Shown here piece after piece: positions 34,720-42,467 of a DNA stretch of 64,000 nt (the first letter of the stretch is position 1; the number at the start of each line of letters is the position of its first letter). A model generated the notes under the pieces. It searched no databases. It was not told the DNA's origin and saw only the letters and a program-made list of their open reading frames with translations. The stretch covers positions 865,028 to 929,027 of the forward strand of contig NZ_JMDW01000008.1 of assembly GCF_000691525.1 (NCBI RefSeq), read 5' to 3'. The stretch comes from Mycolicibacterium neoaurum ATCC 25795. GTDB taxonomy: Bacteria > Actinomycetota > Actinomycetes > Mycobacteriales > Mycobacteriaceae. The translations under genes and the position numbers were made by a program.

Positions 34720-36813
34720 ATGCCGTCCGTCGACAGTCTCCTCGGCGACCTCGACGACGAACAGCGCGAGGCCGTCGTCGCGCCCCGCGGTCCGGTGTGT
34801 GTGCTCGCCGGTGCGGGCACCGGTAAGACCAGGACCATCACCCGCCGCATCGCCAATTTGGTGGTGGGCGGGCATGTCGCACCCGGCCAGGTGCTGGCGG
34901 TCACCTTCACCGCGCGTGCGGCGGGCGAGATGCGCAGCAGGTTGCGTGCGCTCGGTGATCAGGCCGGGGTGCCGACGGCCGCGGTCCAGGCCGTCACGTT
35001 CCACGCCGCCGCACGCCGTCAGCTGCAGTACTTCTGGCCGCGGGTGGTAGGGGACACGGCATGGCAGCTGCTCGACAGCAAGTTCGCCGTCGTCGCGCAG
35101 GCGGCCAACCGTGCCGCGATACAGGCCAGTACCGACGATGTGCGTGATCTGGCCGGCGAAATCGAGTGGGCCAAGGCATCGTTGATCACCCCCGAGCAAT
35201 ACGTGACCGCGGTGGCCAGGACCCGTCGCGACGTGCCGATGGACGCGAACTCCGTGGCCAAGGTCTACGCCGGTTACGAGAAGCTCAAGACCCACCGCGA
35301 CGGCACCGCGCTGCTCGACTTCGACGATCTGCTCCTGCACACCGCCGCCGCCATCGAGAACGACGCCGCCGTCGCCCAGGAATTCCGCGATCGCTACCGC
35401 TGCTTCGTCGTCGACGAGTACCAGGACGTCACCCCGTTGCAGCAGCGCGTCCTGGACGCCTGGCTGGGCAACCGGGACGATCTCACCGTCGTCGGTGACG
35501 CGAACCAGACCATCTATTCGTTCACCGGGGCGACCCCGCGGTTCCTGCTCGACTTCTCCCGGCGTTTCCCGGAGGCCACCGTCGTCAGGTTGGAACGCGA
35601 CTATCGGTCCACACCCGAGGTGGTGTCACTGGCCAACCGGGTCATCGCCGCCGCGCGCGGTCGGATGGCCGGCAGCAAGCTGCACCTGATCGGTCAGCGC
35701 GATCCCGGCCCGAAACCGACCTTCGCCGAACATCCCGACGAGGTCGCCGAGGCCTCCGCCGTCGCCAAGAAGGTCGCCAAGCTCATCGACAACGGCACCG
35801 CCCCCGCCGAAATCGCGGTGCTGTACCGGATCAACGCCCAGTCCGAGGTGTACGAGGAGGCGCTCACCGAGGCGGGTATCGCCTTCCAGGTGCGCGGCGG
35901 TGAGGGATTCTTCAGCAGGCAGGAGATCCGTCAGGCGCTGATCGCCTTGCAGCGCAACGTCGATCGCGAAACGCCGGGTGACCTCCCCGGGTTCGTACGC
36001 GGCATCCTGGAACCGCTGGGACTGACCGAGGAGCCACCGTCGGGCACCAAGGCGCGCGAACGCTGGGAGGCGCTGACCGCGCTGGCCGAATTGGTCGACG
36101 ACGAAGTCGCACAACGCCCTTCGCTGGGTCTGAGCGCACTGGTCGCCGAACTGCGCCAACGCGCCGACTCGCGGCACCCGCCCGTGGTGCAGGGTGTGAC
36201 GCTGGCCTCGCTGCATGCCGCCAAGGGCTTGGAATGGGACGCGGTGTTCCTCGTCGGACTGGCGGACGGCACGCTGCCGATCTCGCATGCGCTGGCCCAC
36301 GGGCCCGACAGTGAAGCCGTCGAGGAGGAGCGCCGCCTGCTCTACGTCGGGGTCACCCGCGCCCGGGTGCATCTGAGCCTGAGCTGGGCGCTGGCCCGCA
36401 CGCCCGGCGGCAGGCAGGGGCGGCGGCCCTCGCGGTTCCTCAACGGGATCGCCCCGCAGACCCCGGCCGACAACGCACCCGCCCGCCCGAAACGCGCCAG
36501 GGGAGCCACCCCGCGCTGCCGGGTCTGCAACGGCGCGCTGACCACACCGACGGCGATCATGCTGCGTCGCTGCGAGAATTGTCCGTCCGATATCGACGAG
36601 CAGCTACTGGTCGAACTCAAGGAATGGCGGCTGCGCACCTCGCAGGAGTTGAAGGTGCCCGCCTACGTCGTGTTCACCGACAACACGCTCATCGCCATCG
36701 CCGAGACGCTGCCCACCGATGCCGCCGCGTTGGTGGCCATCCCCGGCATCGGGGCGCGCAAGCTGGAGCAGTACGGACCCGATGTGCTGGCCCTGGTCAA
36801 CGCCCGGTCCTGA
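34720..36813 (+). CDS. uvrD2: DNA helicase UvrD2 with HRDC domain
   Basis: A 697-residue superfamily I 3'-5' helicase. Motifs: I GAGTGKT (31-37), Ia [79 protein letters not shown] tetracysteine module follows (CRVC and CENC, about 605-625), then an HRDC domain ([27 protein letters not shown]). This is the layout of mycobacterial UvrD2 (Rv3198c, 700 residues). ATG 34720 aligns with that protein; ATG 34690 and 34654 are in frame upstream. Confidence 0.94.
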   Translation: MPSVDSLLGDLDDEQREAVVAPRGPVCVLAGAGTGKTRTITRRIANLVVGGHVAPGQVLAVTFTARAAGEMRSRLRALGDQAGVPTAAVQAVTFHAAARRQLQYFWPRVVGDTAWQLLDSKFAVVAQAANRAAIQASTDDVRDLAGEIEWAKASLITPEQYVTAVARTRRDVPMDANSVAKVYAGYEKLKTHRDGTALLDFDDLLLHTAAAIENDAAVAQEFRDRYRCFVVDEYQDVTPLQQRVLDAWLGNRDDLTVVGDANQTIYSFTGATPRFLLDFSRRFPEATVVRLERDYRSTPEVVSLANRVIAAARGRMAGSKLHLIGQRDPGPKPTFAEHPDEVAEASAVAKKVAKLIDNGTAPAEIAVLYRINAQSEVYEEALTEAGIAFQVRGGEGFFSRQEIRQALIALQRNVDRETPGDLPGFVRGILEPLGLTEEPPSGTKARERWEALTALAELVDDEVAQRPSLGLSALVAELRQRADSRHPPVVQGVTLASLHAAKGLEWDAVFLVGLADGTLPISHALAHGPDSEAVEEERRLLYVGVTRARVHLSLSWALARTPGGRQGRRPSRFLNGIAPQTPADNAPARPKRARGATPRCRVCNGALTTPTAIMLRRCENCPSDIDEQLLVELKEWRLRTSQELKVPAYVVFTDNTLIAIAETLPTDAAALVAIPGIGARKLEQYGPDVLALVNARS

Positions 36814-36857
36814 CGGGCTGCCGACTTTCGCATAAATCCCGCCAAAACCCCAGGTCA

Positions 36858-36896
36858 GAAAATCGCTTGTGGTTTCGGGCTGTTAGGCTCTAGCCT
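36858..36896 (+). promoter_or_regulatory. Putative whiB7 promoter with A/T-rich WhiB7-type element
   Basis: GAAAAT (36858-36863) sits just upstream of a possible -35 TTGTGG (36867-36872); possible -10 elements are TAGGCT (36884-36889) or TAGCCT (36891-36896, 18-base spacing). WhiB7 is known to bind A/T-rich DNA next to the -35 and to activate its own gene. The exact -10 is uncertain. Confidence 0.55.
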
Positions 36897-36945
36897 CAAG
36901 ATCACCAGCTTTTTGCCAGACGATTCCACGAGAGGAGGCGGTCCG

Positions 36946-37131
36946 ATGTCGATCATCAATATGCCCAGCGGCGTAAATGTCAGCGGTATGCCGCTGACCC
37001 TCGCTGCTGTCGCCGGCATGTCTGCCGCCCATCGAGCCGGTTGGGCGCCCGTTGCTGCCGCCGCCGCGCCGCAGCATAAGCGCCGCACCGCCCGCGAGAT
37101 CGTCGCGTCCGTGAAGCGGGGTACCACCTAG
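36946..37131 (+). CDS. Upstream ORF in the whiB7 leader (61 residues)
   Basis: A 61-residue ORF with a strong SD (GAGGAGG, seven bases before ATG). The peptide begins MSIINMPSGVNVSGM, has an Ala-rich middle and a basic tail (HKRRTAREIVASVKRGTT). whiB7 genes are known to have a long leader with an upstream ORF whose poor translation under ribosome-targeting drugs lets transcription pass an attenuator. This ORF ends 22 bases before such a hairpin, which fits. Whether the peptide has its own role is unknown. Confidence 0.75.
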   Translation: MSIINMPSGVNVSGMPLTLAAVAGMSAAHRAGWAPVAAAAAPQHKRRTAREIVASVKRGTT

Positions 37132-37153
37132 GTAACCCCAGCACCGCCGAAAA

Positions 37154-37197
37154 GGCCACGGACCCGAACTCACCGGATCCGTGGCCATTCTGGTTTT
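37154..37197 (+). terminator. Intrinsic attenuator in the whiB7 leader
   Basis: GGCCACGGA (37154-37162) pairs with TCCGTGGCC (37178-37186), followed by ATTCTGGTTTT. The outer flanks CCCCAGCACC and GGTTTTGGGG can extend the stem imperfectly. It lies between the uORF and whiB7, so it should stop transcription unless the leader is refolded. Confidence 0.75.
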
Positions 37198-37290
37198 GGG
37201 GACACCCGCACAGGAACCCCCAGACACCTGGTCACCGGTCCGAACAAGACCGACACCGAGAGAACACGACCAGGAAGTAGGGGACAAGAC

Positions 37291-37569
37291 ATGTCCGTCC
37301 AGACATGCCTAGAACGCACACTGCCCGCGGTGCCGTGCCACGAGGCCGATCCGGATCTGTGGTTCGCCGAGAGCCCGTCCGAACTGGAGCGGGCCAAGGC
37401 GTTGTGTGCGGATTGCCCGATTCGCAGCCTGTGCTTGAGTGAAGCGCTGCAGCGCCAGGAGCCGTGGGGCGTCTGGGGCGGCGAGATCATCGAGCGCGGG
37501 GCGATCGTGGCCCGCAAACGGCCGCGCGGACGTCCGCGCAAGCAGGCCGACGCCGGTCAGGCGGCGTGA
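37291..37569 (+). CDS. whiB7: WhiB7, antibiotic-resistance transcription activator
   Basis: A 92-residue WhiB protein. The [4Fe-4S] cysteines are C16, C39, C42 and C48, the sigma-contacting GVWGG turn is at 60-64, and the AT-hook RGRPRK is at 79-84, the feature that sets WhiB7 apart. It activates intrinsic drug-resistance genes with the housekeeping sigma factor. ATG start with TAGGGGA upstream. Position after uvrD2 and before the ABC1 kinase matches Rv3197A. Confidence 0.97.
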   Translation: MSVQTCLERTLPAVPCHEADPDLWFAESPSELERAKALCADCPIRSLCLSEALQRQEPWGVWGGEIIERGAIVARKRPRGRPRKQADAGQAA

Positions 37570-37579
37570 TGCCGACGCC

Positions 37580-37636
37580 CGAGACCACGGGTTCTGGCGG
37601 GGAAACCAGAAAATCCCGCCAGAACCCGTAGTCTCG
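37580..37636. terminator. 22-bp stem-loop between whiB7 and the ABC1 kinase gene
   Basis: Arms 37580-37601 and 37615-37636 pair over 22 bp with a single mismatch; the arm centre is CACGGGTTCTGGCGGG, the loop is 13 bases. It lies between two convergent genes and has no T-run. Probably a two-way terminator or a mobile-type palindrome. Confidence 0.7.
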
Positions 37637-37645
37637 GCGAAACGT

Positions 37646-38956
37646 TCAGTCGGCGAAGCCCGGGACGTACTCGTTGGCGATGGCCCGCACCGGCACATGC
37701 GCATCCAGCTGACAGCAGATCGCGATGGTCGAGGCGATCACGCGCAGCGGAATGGCAAGGTTGGCAGGAAGATCCAGCTGTCGGGCCATCTTGATCTGGG
37801 CGACCGAGTTGTCCATCTGCCCCGCGGCCATCTTCTGGATCCAGCGACGCGTGTAGTGGAACACCTCGGTCTCGACCGGTTCAACATACTGACGCAACAT
37901 GTCGTCGATCTCTTCCACCGACACCTGCTCACCCTTCTGGATGAACCCGGCCGCTTCCATGGCGGGCAGCAGTTCGGCGTAGTTCTTGTCCCTGGCCAAC
38001 CTGATGCAGTTGCCCAGTGAGGCCGGAAAACCGCCCGGCAGCGGGGCCACCGCGCCGAAGTCGATGACACCCATCCGGCCGTCGGCCAACAGCATGAAGT
38101 TTCCCGGATGTGCGTCGCCGTGCATCATCTCAAGCCGCTTGGGGGCGCCGAAGGTCAACTCGGTGAGTCGCGTTCCCATCAGATCGCGTTGCTCGGGGGT
38201 GCCTTCCCGGATGATCACCGACATCGGGATACCGTCCATCCACTCGGCGATGACGACCTTGGGCGCGCTGGCCACGATGCGTGGCACCGCGAAATGCGGG
38301 TCGTTGTCGTAGGCAGTGGCAAAGGCCCGCTGGTTGTCGGCCTCCAACCGGTAGTCCAGCTCCATCTCGGTGCGCTCGATGAGCTCGGCGACCACACTCT
38401 CGATATCGGCCCCGGGCGCCAGCTGTTTGAACACGCCGGTCAGGCGCTGGATCGTCTTCAGGTCGGCGCGCAACGCCTCATCGGCGCCGGGGTACTGGAT
38501 TTTCACCGCGACGGTCCGGCCATCCGACCAGACGGCCTTGTGCACCTGTCCGATGCTCGCCGATGCCACCGGGGTGTCGTCGAAACTCTGGAATCGTTCC
38601 CGCCATTTGGTGCCCAACTGCTGATCGAGCACGCGATGTACCTTTGCCGCAGGCAGGGGAGGGGCCTCCCGCTGCAGCTTGGTCAGCGCCTCGCGGTAGG
38701 GCTTGCCGTACTGCTCGGGGATGGCGGCCTCCATCACCGAGAGGGCTTGGCCGACCTTCATGGCGCCGCCCTTGAGTTCACCGAGCACGGTGAACAGCTG
38801 CTGGGCAGCCTTGTCCATCAGTTCGGCGGTGACTTCGTCCTTGGATTTCCCGGTCAGCCGCTTGCCGAAGCCGAGCGCGGCCCGGCCGGCGAAGCCGACA
38901 GGTAGGGTGGCGAGCTTCGCGTTCCGGGCGACGCCACGCCGTTTGATTTCTGACAC
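37646..38956 (-). CDS. ABC1/UbiB-family atypical kinase (Rv3197-like)
   Basis: A 436-residue ABC1/ADCK-type protein. KxGQ motif in GGAMKVGQALS, ATP-binding SASIGQVHKA (A-rich loop) with VAVKIQYPG, catalytic-loop-like MMHGDAHPGNFML, and metal-binding VIDFGA. Rv3197 beside whiB7 has been linked with macrolide tolerance and WhiB7 control, so a shared stress role is plausible. GTG 38956 (VSEIKRRG) is chosen; GTG 38974 is also open. Confidence 0.88.
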   Translation of the reverse strand: MSEIKRRGVARNAKLATLPVGFAGRAALGFGKRLTGKSKDEVTAELMDKAAQQLFTVLGELKGGAMKVGQALSVMEAAIPEQYGKPYREALTKLQREAPPLPAAKVHRVLDQQLGTKWRERFQSFDDTPVASASIGQVHKAVWSDGRTVAVKIQYPGADEALRADLKTIQRLTGVFKQLAPGADIESVVAELIERTEMELDYRLEADNQRAFATAYDNDPHFAVPRIVASAPKVVIAEWMDGIPMSVIIREGTPEQRDLMGTRLTELTFGAPKRLEMMHGDAHPGNFMLLADGRMGVIDFGAVAPLPGGFPASLGNCIRLARDKNYAELLPAMEAAGFIQKGEQVSVEEIDDMLRQYVEPVETEVFHYTRRWIQKMAAGQMDNSVAQIKMARQLDLPANLAIPLRVIASTIAICCQLDAHVPVRAIANEYVPGFAD

Positions 38957-39021
38957 CCATCCATCATCCACCACGTAGCTGAGTGCTCCGCTACGAACCG
39001 GTAACTACCTGCGACTGATCA

Positions 39022-39861
39022 TCAGCACCTGCAGGACGGATGCCGTGACCAGTGCTTGGTCACCACCGAACCCCGGGCGACGTCGAACTCGACGGTGTGG
39101 TCCAGCGTCAACGGCACCGGTGTATCGGTATCGGTATCGGCGCGCAGCGTGCGCACCACGCGATCCACCTGCGTCAGCGCCAATGCAGCGGTGCCCAGCA
39201 GCGTCGCCCGGTCGGCGGTGCCCACGGAGTGCCGGAGCTGTGCCGCGATCGCGGGCCAGGCCTCGTCGCGATCGCGTCGGTGCAGGTCCGCGCATCGCAG
39301 GCAGGAGGTGACGCCGGGCAATACCAGCGGGCCGATCAGACCGGTGCCGTCGCGCACCAGAACCGGGAGATGCGGGATGCGGGCGGCGTGCAGATCGCGC
39401 AGCACGCGGGGGTCGGCGACCAAAGCGTCGGCGAGCAATACGAGGTCGGTCTTGTCGGAGGTCACCGCGGCATGTGCCCGGCTGCTGCGGGTGACCCGGG
39501 TCGCCGAGCAGCGCAACGCGCCGGCCAGCAGGTCCGATAGCGGCCCGCGACCGTGGATGCGGACCGCGACCGGCCGATGTGCCGGCGACGGGCTGATCAC
39601 CACACCCGCTCGTACCAGGGCGGCGAGCAGATCGGCAACCGCGACGGCAGGCCGCTGCATTCCGAGTTCTGTTGCGCGGCTGACCAATTCGTCCGCAGTG
39701 GTGGGATCCTGCATGGACCGCAACAACTGGGCCAGCGTCGAGGCCGTCAATCCTGCGGGTGGGTGTACCTGGACCGCCCGGCGCGGATCCCAGCCGATCT
39801 GTACCGTCCCGTCGGGACGCCACAGCACGGGCATGGCCGGGTTGAGTGCGTAGCGCCGCAT
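39022..39861 (-). CDS. TOMM cyclodehydratase-like protein (Rv3196-like)
   Basis: A 279-residue protein like the E1/ThiF-type C (Ocin-ThiF-like) component of thiazole/oxazole-modified microcin synthesis. The N-terminus resembles the RiPP-binding winged helix region; the middle has a degenerate Rossmann part (DLVLLADALVADPRVL), and LPGVTSCLRCADLHRRDRD carries the CxxC (C187, C190) which with C277 and C279 could bind zinc. No YcaO gene, precursor peptide or dehydrogenase is adjacent. Role in mycobacteria unknown. Confidence 0.7.
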   Translation of the reverse strand: MRRYALNPAMPVLWRPDGTVQIGWDPRRAVQVHPPAGLTASTLAQLLRSMQDPTTADELVSRATELGMQRPAVAVADLLAALVRAGVVISPSPAHRPVAVRIHGRGPLSDLLAGALRCSATRVTRSSRAHAAVTSDKTDLVLLADALVADPRVLRDLHAARIPHLPVLVRDGTGLIGPLVLPGVTSCLRCADLHRRDRDEAWPAIAAQLRHSVGTADRATLLGTAALALTQVDRVVRTLRADTDTDTPVPLTLDHTVEFDVARGSVVTKHWSRHPSCRC

Positions 39862-39896
39862 TCCATGACTCTGTCACGGTCGGCGCGTACGCCGCT

Positions 39897-41231
39897 TCAG
39901 TTATCCACAGGCCCGTCGGGACCCTCGTTGCGCTCCAGGTCGGCCAGCGCCTCGTCGATACCGCTGGTGTCCCCGCCGATCACCCGGTCGATGAACCCGG
40001 CGGGCTCGTCGAGATCATCGGCGCCGGGGAGCAGGTCGGGGTGCTGCCACACCGCGTCGCGGGCATCGGCGCCCACCGCCTCGGTCAGCTTCTCCCACAG
40101 CGCGGCGGCCTCGCGCATCTTGCGGGGCCGCAGCTCCAGCCCGACCAGGGTGGCGAAGGTCTGCTCGGCGGGACCACCGGTGGCGCGGCGGCGGCGCAGC
40201 ATCTCGCTGAGGGCGGGAGTTCCGGGTAGCCGGTCGCCCAGGGCGGCGGTCACGACGGTCTGCACCCAGCCCTCGATCAGCGCCAGCTGGGTCTCCAGGC
40301 GTTCCAGCGCGGCGGTCTGTTCCGGGGTGGCCTTCGGCTCGAACATGCCCTGGCTGAGCAACTGCTCCATGGCTGCTGGGTCGGCGAGGGAGGCGGGGTT
40401 GAACCCCTGGGCCATGTCCTCGATACCGCTCATGTCGATCTTCATGCCCTTGGCGAACGCCTCGACATTGTTGAGCAGCTGGCTCGACAGCCACGGCACA
40501 TGGCTGAATAGCCGGTGATGGGCGGCTTCGCGGGCGGCGAGGAAAGTCAGCACCTCGCTGCGCGACTGCTCCAGACCCTCCGACAGCGCGTCCACCGCCG
40601 CGGGCATCAGCGCCGCGACGCCCTTGGGGCCCAGCGGCAGACCGATATCGGTGGAGGTCAGTACCTCACCGGCCAGCTTGCCCAGCGCCTGGCCGAGTTG
40701 GCTGCCGAACGCCATCCCGCCCATCTGGGACATCATCGCCAGCAGCGGGCCGGCCATCGCCTTGGCCTCCTCGGGCAGGGCCTGCGCCCATACCGAGGAG
40801 ATCTGCTGGGCGACGGGGTCGCACAGCCGCTTCCAGGTGTCCATGGTGTTGTCGATCCAGTCCGAAGGCGACCACGCCGCGGTCCGGATGGTCCCCGCGG
40901 GCAGGGGTGTCGCACCGTCGAGCCAGGTCTCGGCCAGCCGGACAGCATCGCTGATCGCCGTCGCGGTGGATTCGGGCACGGGGGCGACGAAGCCGATCGA
41001 GTTCGACGCGAGCTGACGCGCCAGGTCGTAGTTGACCGGCCCGCCCTGCCCGCCGGGCCCCATTCCGCCTGCGCCGCTGAACATCTGGCCGAGCTTGGTG
41101 AAGATCTGGCCGAGATCGGACATGTCGAATCCGGCACCGCCCAGACCGAAGGGATCCCCCGACGGATCGTTCTTGCGCTTGTCGCGATCGGGGTCTTCGC
41201 CGGAGGAGAAGCCGAAGGGCAGGTCAGACAT
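39897..41231 (-). CDS. DUF2342/TIGR03624 putative zinc-dependent hydrolase (Rv3195-like)
   Basis: A 444-residue protein. The N-terminus is a Gly/Met/Asp-rich disordered part (1-70). The body is helical and holds LAAREAAHHRLFSHVPWL, the E-x-x-H-H-R-like motif on which the family's metalloprotease annotation rests, and the C-terminal LRPRKMREAAALWEKLTEAVGADARDAVW. Function is not shown. ATG 41231 (MSDLPFGF). Divergent from the PDZ-Lon gene. Confidence 0.82.
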   Translation of the reverse strand: MSDLPFGFSSGEDPDRDKRKNDPSGDPFGLGGAGFDMSDLGQIFTKLGQMFSGAGGMGPGGQGGPVNYDLARQLASNSIGFVAPVPESTATAISDAVRLAETWLDGATPLPAGTIRTAAWSPSDWIDNTMDTWKRLCDPVAQQISSVWAQALPEEAKAMAGPLLAMMSQMGGMAFGSQLGQALGKLAGEVLTSTDIGLPLGPKGVAALMPAAVDALSEGLEQSRSEVLTFLAAREAAHHRLFSHVPWLSSQLLNNVEAFAKGMKIDMSGIEDMAQGFNPASLADPAAMEQLLSQGMFEPKATPEQTAALERLETQLALIEGWVQTVVTAALGDRLPGTPALSEMLRRRRATGGPAEQTFATLVGLELRPRKMREAAALWEKLTEAVGADARDAVWQHPDLLPGADDLDEPAGFIDRVIGGDTSGIDEALADLERNEGPDGPVDN

Positions 41232-41312
41232 AGCGTCAACGGTACCCACCGACACCTGTGCGGGTAGGGCCGCGGGTCACGCTGTGGGTGAACGCGCTCT
41301 ACTGTGGGCGGC

Positions 41313-42353
41313 GTGAACAGGCGGATTCTGACGCTGATGGTGGCATTGGTGCCGATTGTGGCCTTCGGTCTGCTGCTGTCGCTCGTGACGGTGCCCTATG
41401 TGGCGCTGGGGCCGGGCCCGACCTTCAACACCCTCGGCGAGGTGGACGGCAAGCAGGTCGTCGACATCAAGAGCACCGACGGAGTGGCCGGTGAGGTGGT
41501 CCATCCGACCAGCGGGCATCTGAACATGACGACGGTCGCCCAGCGTGACGGACTGACGCTGGGGCAGGCGCTGCTGTTGTGGATGTCGGGTCGCGATCAG
41601 CTGGTGCCGCGCGAGTTGGTGTATCCGCCGGACAAGTCCAAGGACGATATCGATCAGGCCAACACGACCGAGTTCCGGCAGTCCGAGGACGATGCCGAGT
41701 ACGCGGCGCTGTCCTATCTGAAGTACCCGAAGGCGGTCACCGTCTCGACGGTGGAGGACAAGGGACCCTCGGCGGGCAAGCTGCAGCCCGGCGATGCCAT
41801 CGACATGGTGAACAACGTCGCCGTTGCCGACCTCGCGGCGTTCCAGGCCGAGGTGAAGAAGACCAAGCCCGGTGACCAGCTCGTCATCGACTTCCGCCGC
41901 AAGAACGCCCCGGCGGGTACCACCACCGTCACCCTCGGCAAGCACCCGGAACGGGACCAGGGGTACCTGGGTATCGGCGTGGTCGACGCACCCTGGGCAT
42001 TGTTCGACATCGAGTTCAACCTGGCCAATATCGGCGGACCCTCGGCCGGGCTGATGTTCAGCTTGGCCGTGGTCGACAAGCTCACCACCGGAGACCTCAA
42101 CGACGGCAAGTTCGTCGCCGGGACCGGAACCATCGACGCGGACGGGAAGGTCGGCTCGATCGGCGGTATCACCCACAAGATGCTCGCGGCGGCCGAGGCC
42201 GGTGCGACGGTGTTCATGGTGCCCGCGGAGAACTGTGCCGAGGCGCTGACAGCGCGCGAGGACAGCATGCAGTTGGTGAAGGTGGACACCCTCACCACGG
42301 CGGTCGATGCGCTGAACACGATTTCCGCCGGTGGCGAACCCCCCACGTGCTGA
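41313..42353 (+). CDS. PDZ-Lon (YlbL-like) membrane-anchored serine protease (Rv3194c-like)
   Basis: A 346-residue protein: N-terminal transmembrane anchor (residues 3-25), a PDZ domain (about 140-220, GKLQPGDAIDMVNNVAV) and a Lon-type protease domain with catalytic Ser S244 (GGPSAGLMFSLAV) and Lys K289 (GITHKMLAA). The dyad spacing of 45 fits Lon proteases. It has no ATPase domain, so it is an energy-independent envelope protease. GTG 41313 start. Confidence 0.88.
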   Translation: MNRRILTLMVALVPIVAFGLLLSLVTVPYVALGPGPTFNTLGEVDGKQVVDIKSTDGVAGEVVHPTSGHLNMTTVAQRDGLTLGQALLLWMSGRDQLVPRELVYPPDKSKDDIDQANTTEFRQSEDDAEYAALSYLKYPKAVTVSTVEDKGPSAGKLQPGDAIDMVNNVAVADLAAFQAEVKKTKPGDQLVIDFRRKNAPAGTTTVTLGKHPERDQGYLGIGVVDAPWALFDIEFNLANIGGPSAGLMFSLAVVDKLTTGDLNDGKFVAGTGTIDADGKVGSIGGITHKMLAAAEAGATVFMVPAENCAEALTAREDSMQLVKVDTLTTAVDALNTISAGGEPPTC

Positions 42354-42467
42354 GAATCTCCTTGGCGGTTGGTGCGTAGCATGAGGACAGCTGCGTCCAG
42401 CAGCGCGAGGCGTTGATGTTGTGGCGGGTTTGTCGGTGCGCCACGCAACCAGAGTGGAGTTGACGAG

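Noticed and set aside
36946..37131. whiB7 uORF as a stand-alone gene unrelated to whiB7
   Set aside because: It lies exactly between the promoter and an intrinsic attenuator ahead of whiB7, matching the known leader design; a separate role is kept only as a side possibility.
39022..41231. RiPP/TOMM gene cluster around the cyclodehydratase-like gene
   Set aside because: No YcaO, precursor peptide, dehydrogenase or exporter gene is next to it; neighbours are conserved core genes.
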